Below, one piece after another: positions 63,886-64,000 of a stretch of DNA of 64,000 bases. The translations under genes and the position numbers were made by a program. Below the pieces are notes generated by a model that did not search any database, was not told the DNA's origin, and worked only from the letters and a program-made list of their open reading frames with translations. Source of the stretch: Enterococcus villorum (lineage in GTDB: Bacteria > Bacillota > Bacilli > Lactobacillales > Enterococcaceae); NCBI RefSeq assembly GCF_007990225.1, contig NZ_BJWF01000012.1, positions 1 to 64,000 on the forward strand. Reading direction: 5' to 3'. Every line of letters begins with the position of its first letter. Position 1 is the stretch's first letter.

Positions 63886-64000
63886 TTAACTAATCGCTTG
63901 TTCTTTTTCATTCTTGTTTTTCTCCTGTGTCCCTGTTATACTTTTTCGTCTTGCTGTTTCGTTTGCTTTACTAGTCAATTCATTAAGGGGACGCTTATTA
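63886..64000 (-). CDS. C-terminal tail of a conjugative-element gene (partial)
   Basis: An open minus-strand frame enters from the right edge and ends with TAA at 63886. It reads NKRPLNELTSKANETARRKS then a charged tail rich in Lys, Glu and Asn ending EQAIS, 37 codons in view. Basic, probably disordered. It ends 20 bases upstream of the virD4 start. In related elements a small accessory or relaxase-associated gene is often found here; the fragment is too short to name. Confidence 0.6.
   Translation of the reverse strand, partial: NKRPLNELTSKANETARRKSITGTQEKNKNEKEQAIS

Overview
This window is low-GC Gram-positive chromosomal DNA, most likely from Enterococcus and probably the E. faecium group. 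Grounds: rpoBC and rplM-rpsI proteins of enterococcal type, strong AGGAGG ribosome binding sites, many TTG/GTG starts, a PrgH/I/J/K-type conjugation cluster and a complete flavin-based electron-transfer locus. Species is inference; no 16S gene or database comparison was available.

Layout. 0-6 kb: core genes on the minus strand (dus, GNAT, ABC-2 exporter, membrane MutS-like ATPase), preceded by tandem copies of a structured intergenic repeat. 6-8.6 kb: a small secreted-peptide (bacteriocin-like) operon with a broken Rgg-type regulator. 8.8-12.5 kb: a decayed element bounded by two imperfect copies of the rpsI 3' end plus terminator; it holds an integrase remnant, a decayed MazEF-like pair, a secreted protein and a Fic protein with repeated operator half-sites. 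12.5-19.6 kb: rpsI, rplM, dps, a gluconate kinase, comC, a frameshifted NAD-dependent epimerase with a MerR regulator, msrA, and a small gene behind a cluster of DnaA boxes. 19.7-28.5 kb: an AT-rich accessory region with a secreted AA10-like/fibronectin III protein that lacks the histidine brace, two Mga-like regulators and several gene remnants. 28.6-40.8 kb: rpoC and rpoB (leader with a possible attenuator), an ABC uptake operon (K01989-like) behind a Phe/Tyr-rich leader peptide and terminator, then birA. 40.8-45.3 kb: Zn-alcohol dehydrogenase with a divergent MerR regulator, AT-rich DNA and an orphan coiled-coil protein. 45.4-53.1 kb: extracellular electron transfer (EET) locus, dmkB-eetB-eetA-ndh2 on minus and pplA-fmnB-dmkA on plus. 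53.2-64 kb: minus-strand type IV secretion genes of a conjugative element, running off the right edge.

How they work together: in the EET locus, Ndh2 passes electrons to demethylmenaquinone (made with DmkA/DmkB), EetA/EetB carry them onward, and the flavinylated lipoprotein PplA (loaded by FmnB) delivers them outside. The conjugation genes build a PrgH/I/J/K-like channel with a VirD4 coupling ATPase; the PrgK-like protein appears to keep only its lytic transglycosylase active site.

A recurring theme is length change at short runs (epimerase, rgg remnant, virB4 start, a remnant near 28.1 kb). These could be real decay, slippage or sequencing error; raw reads would decide.
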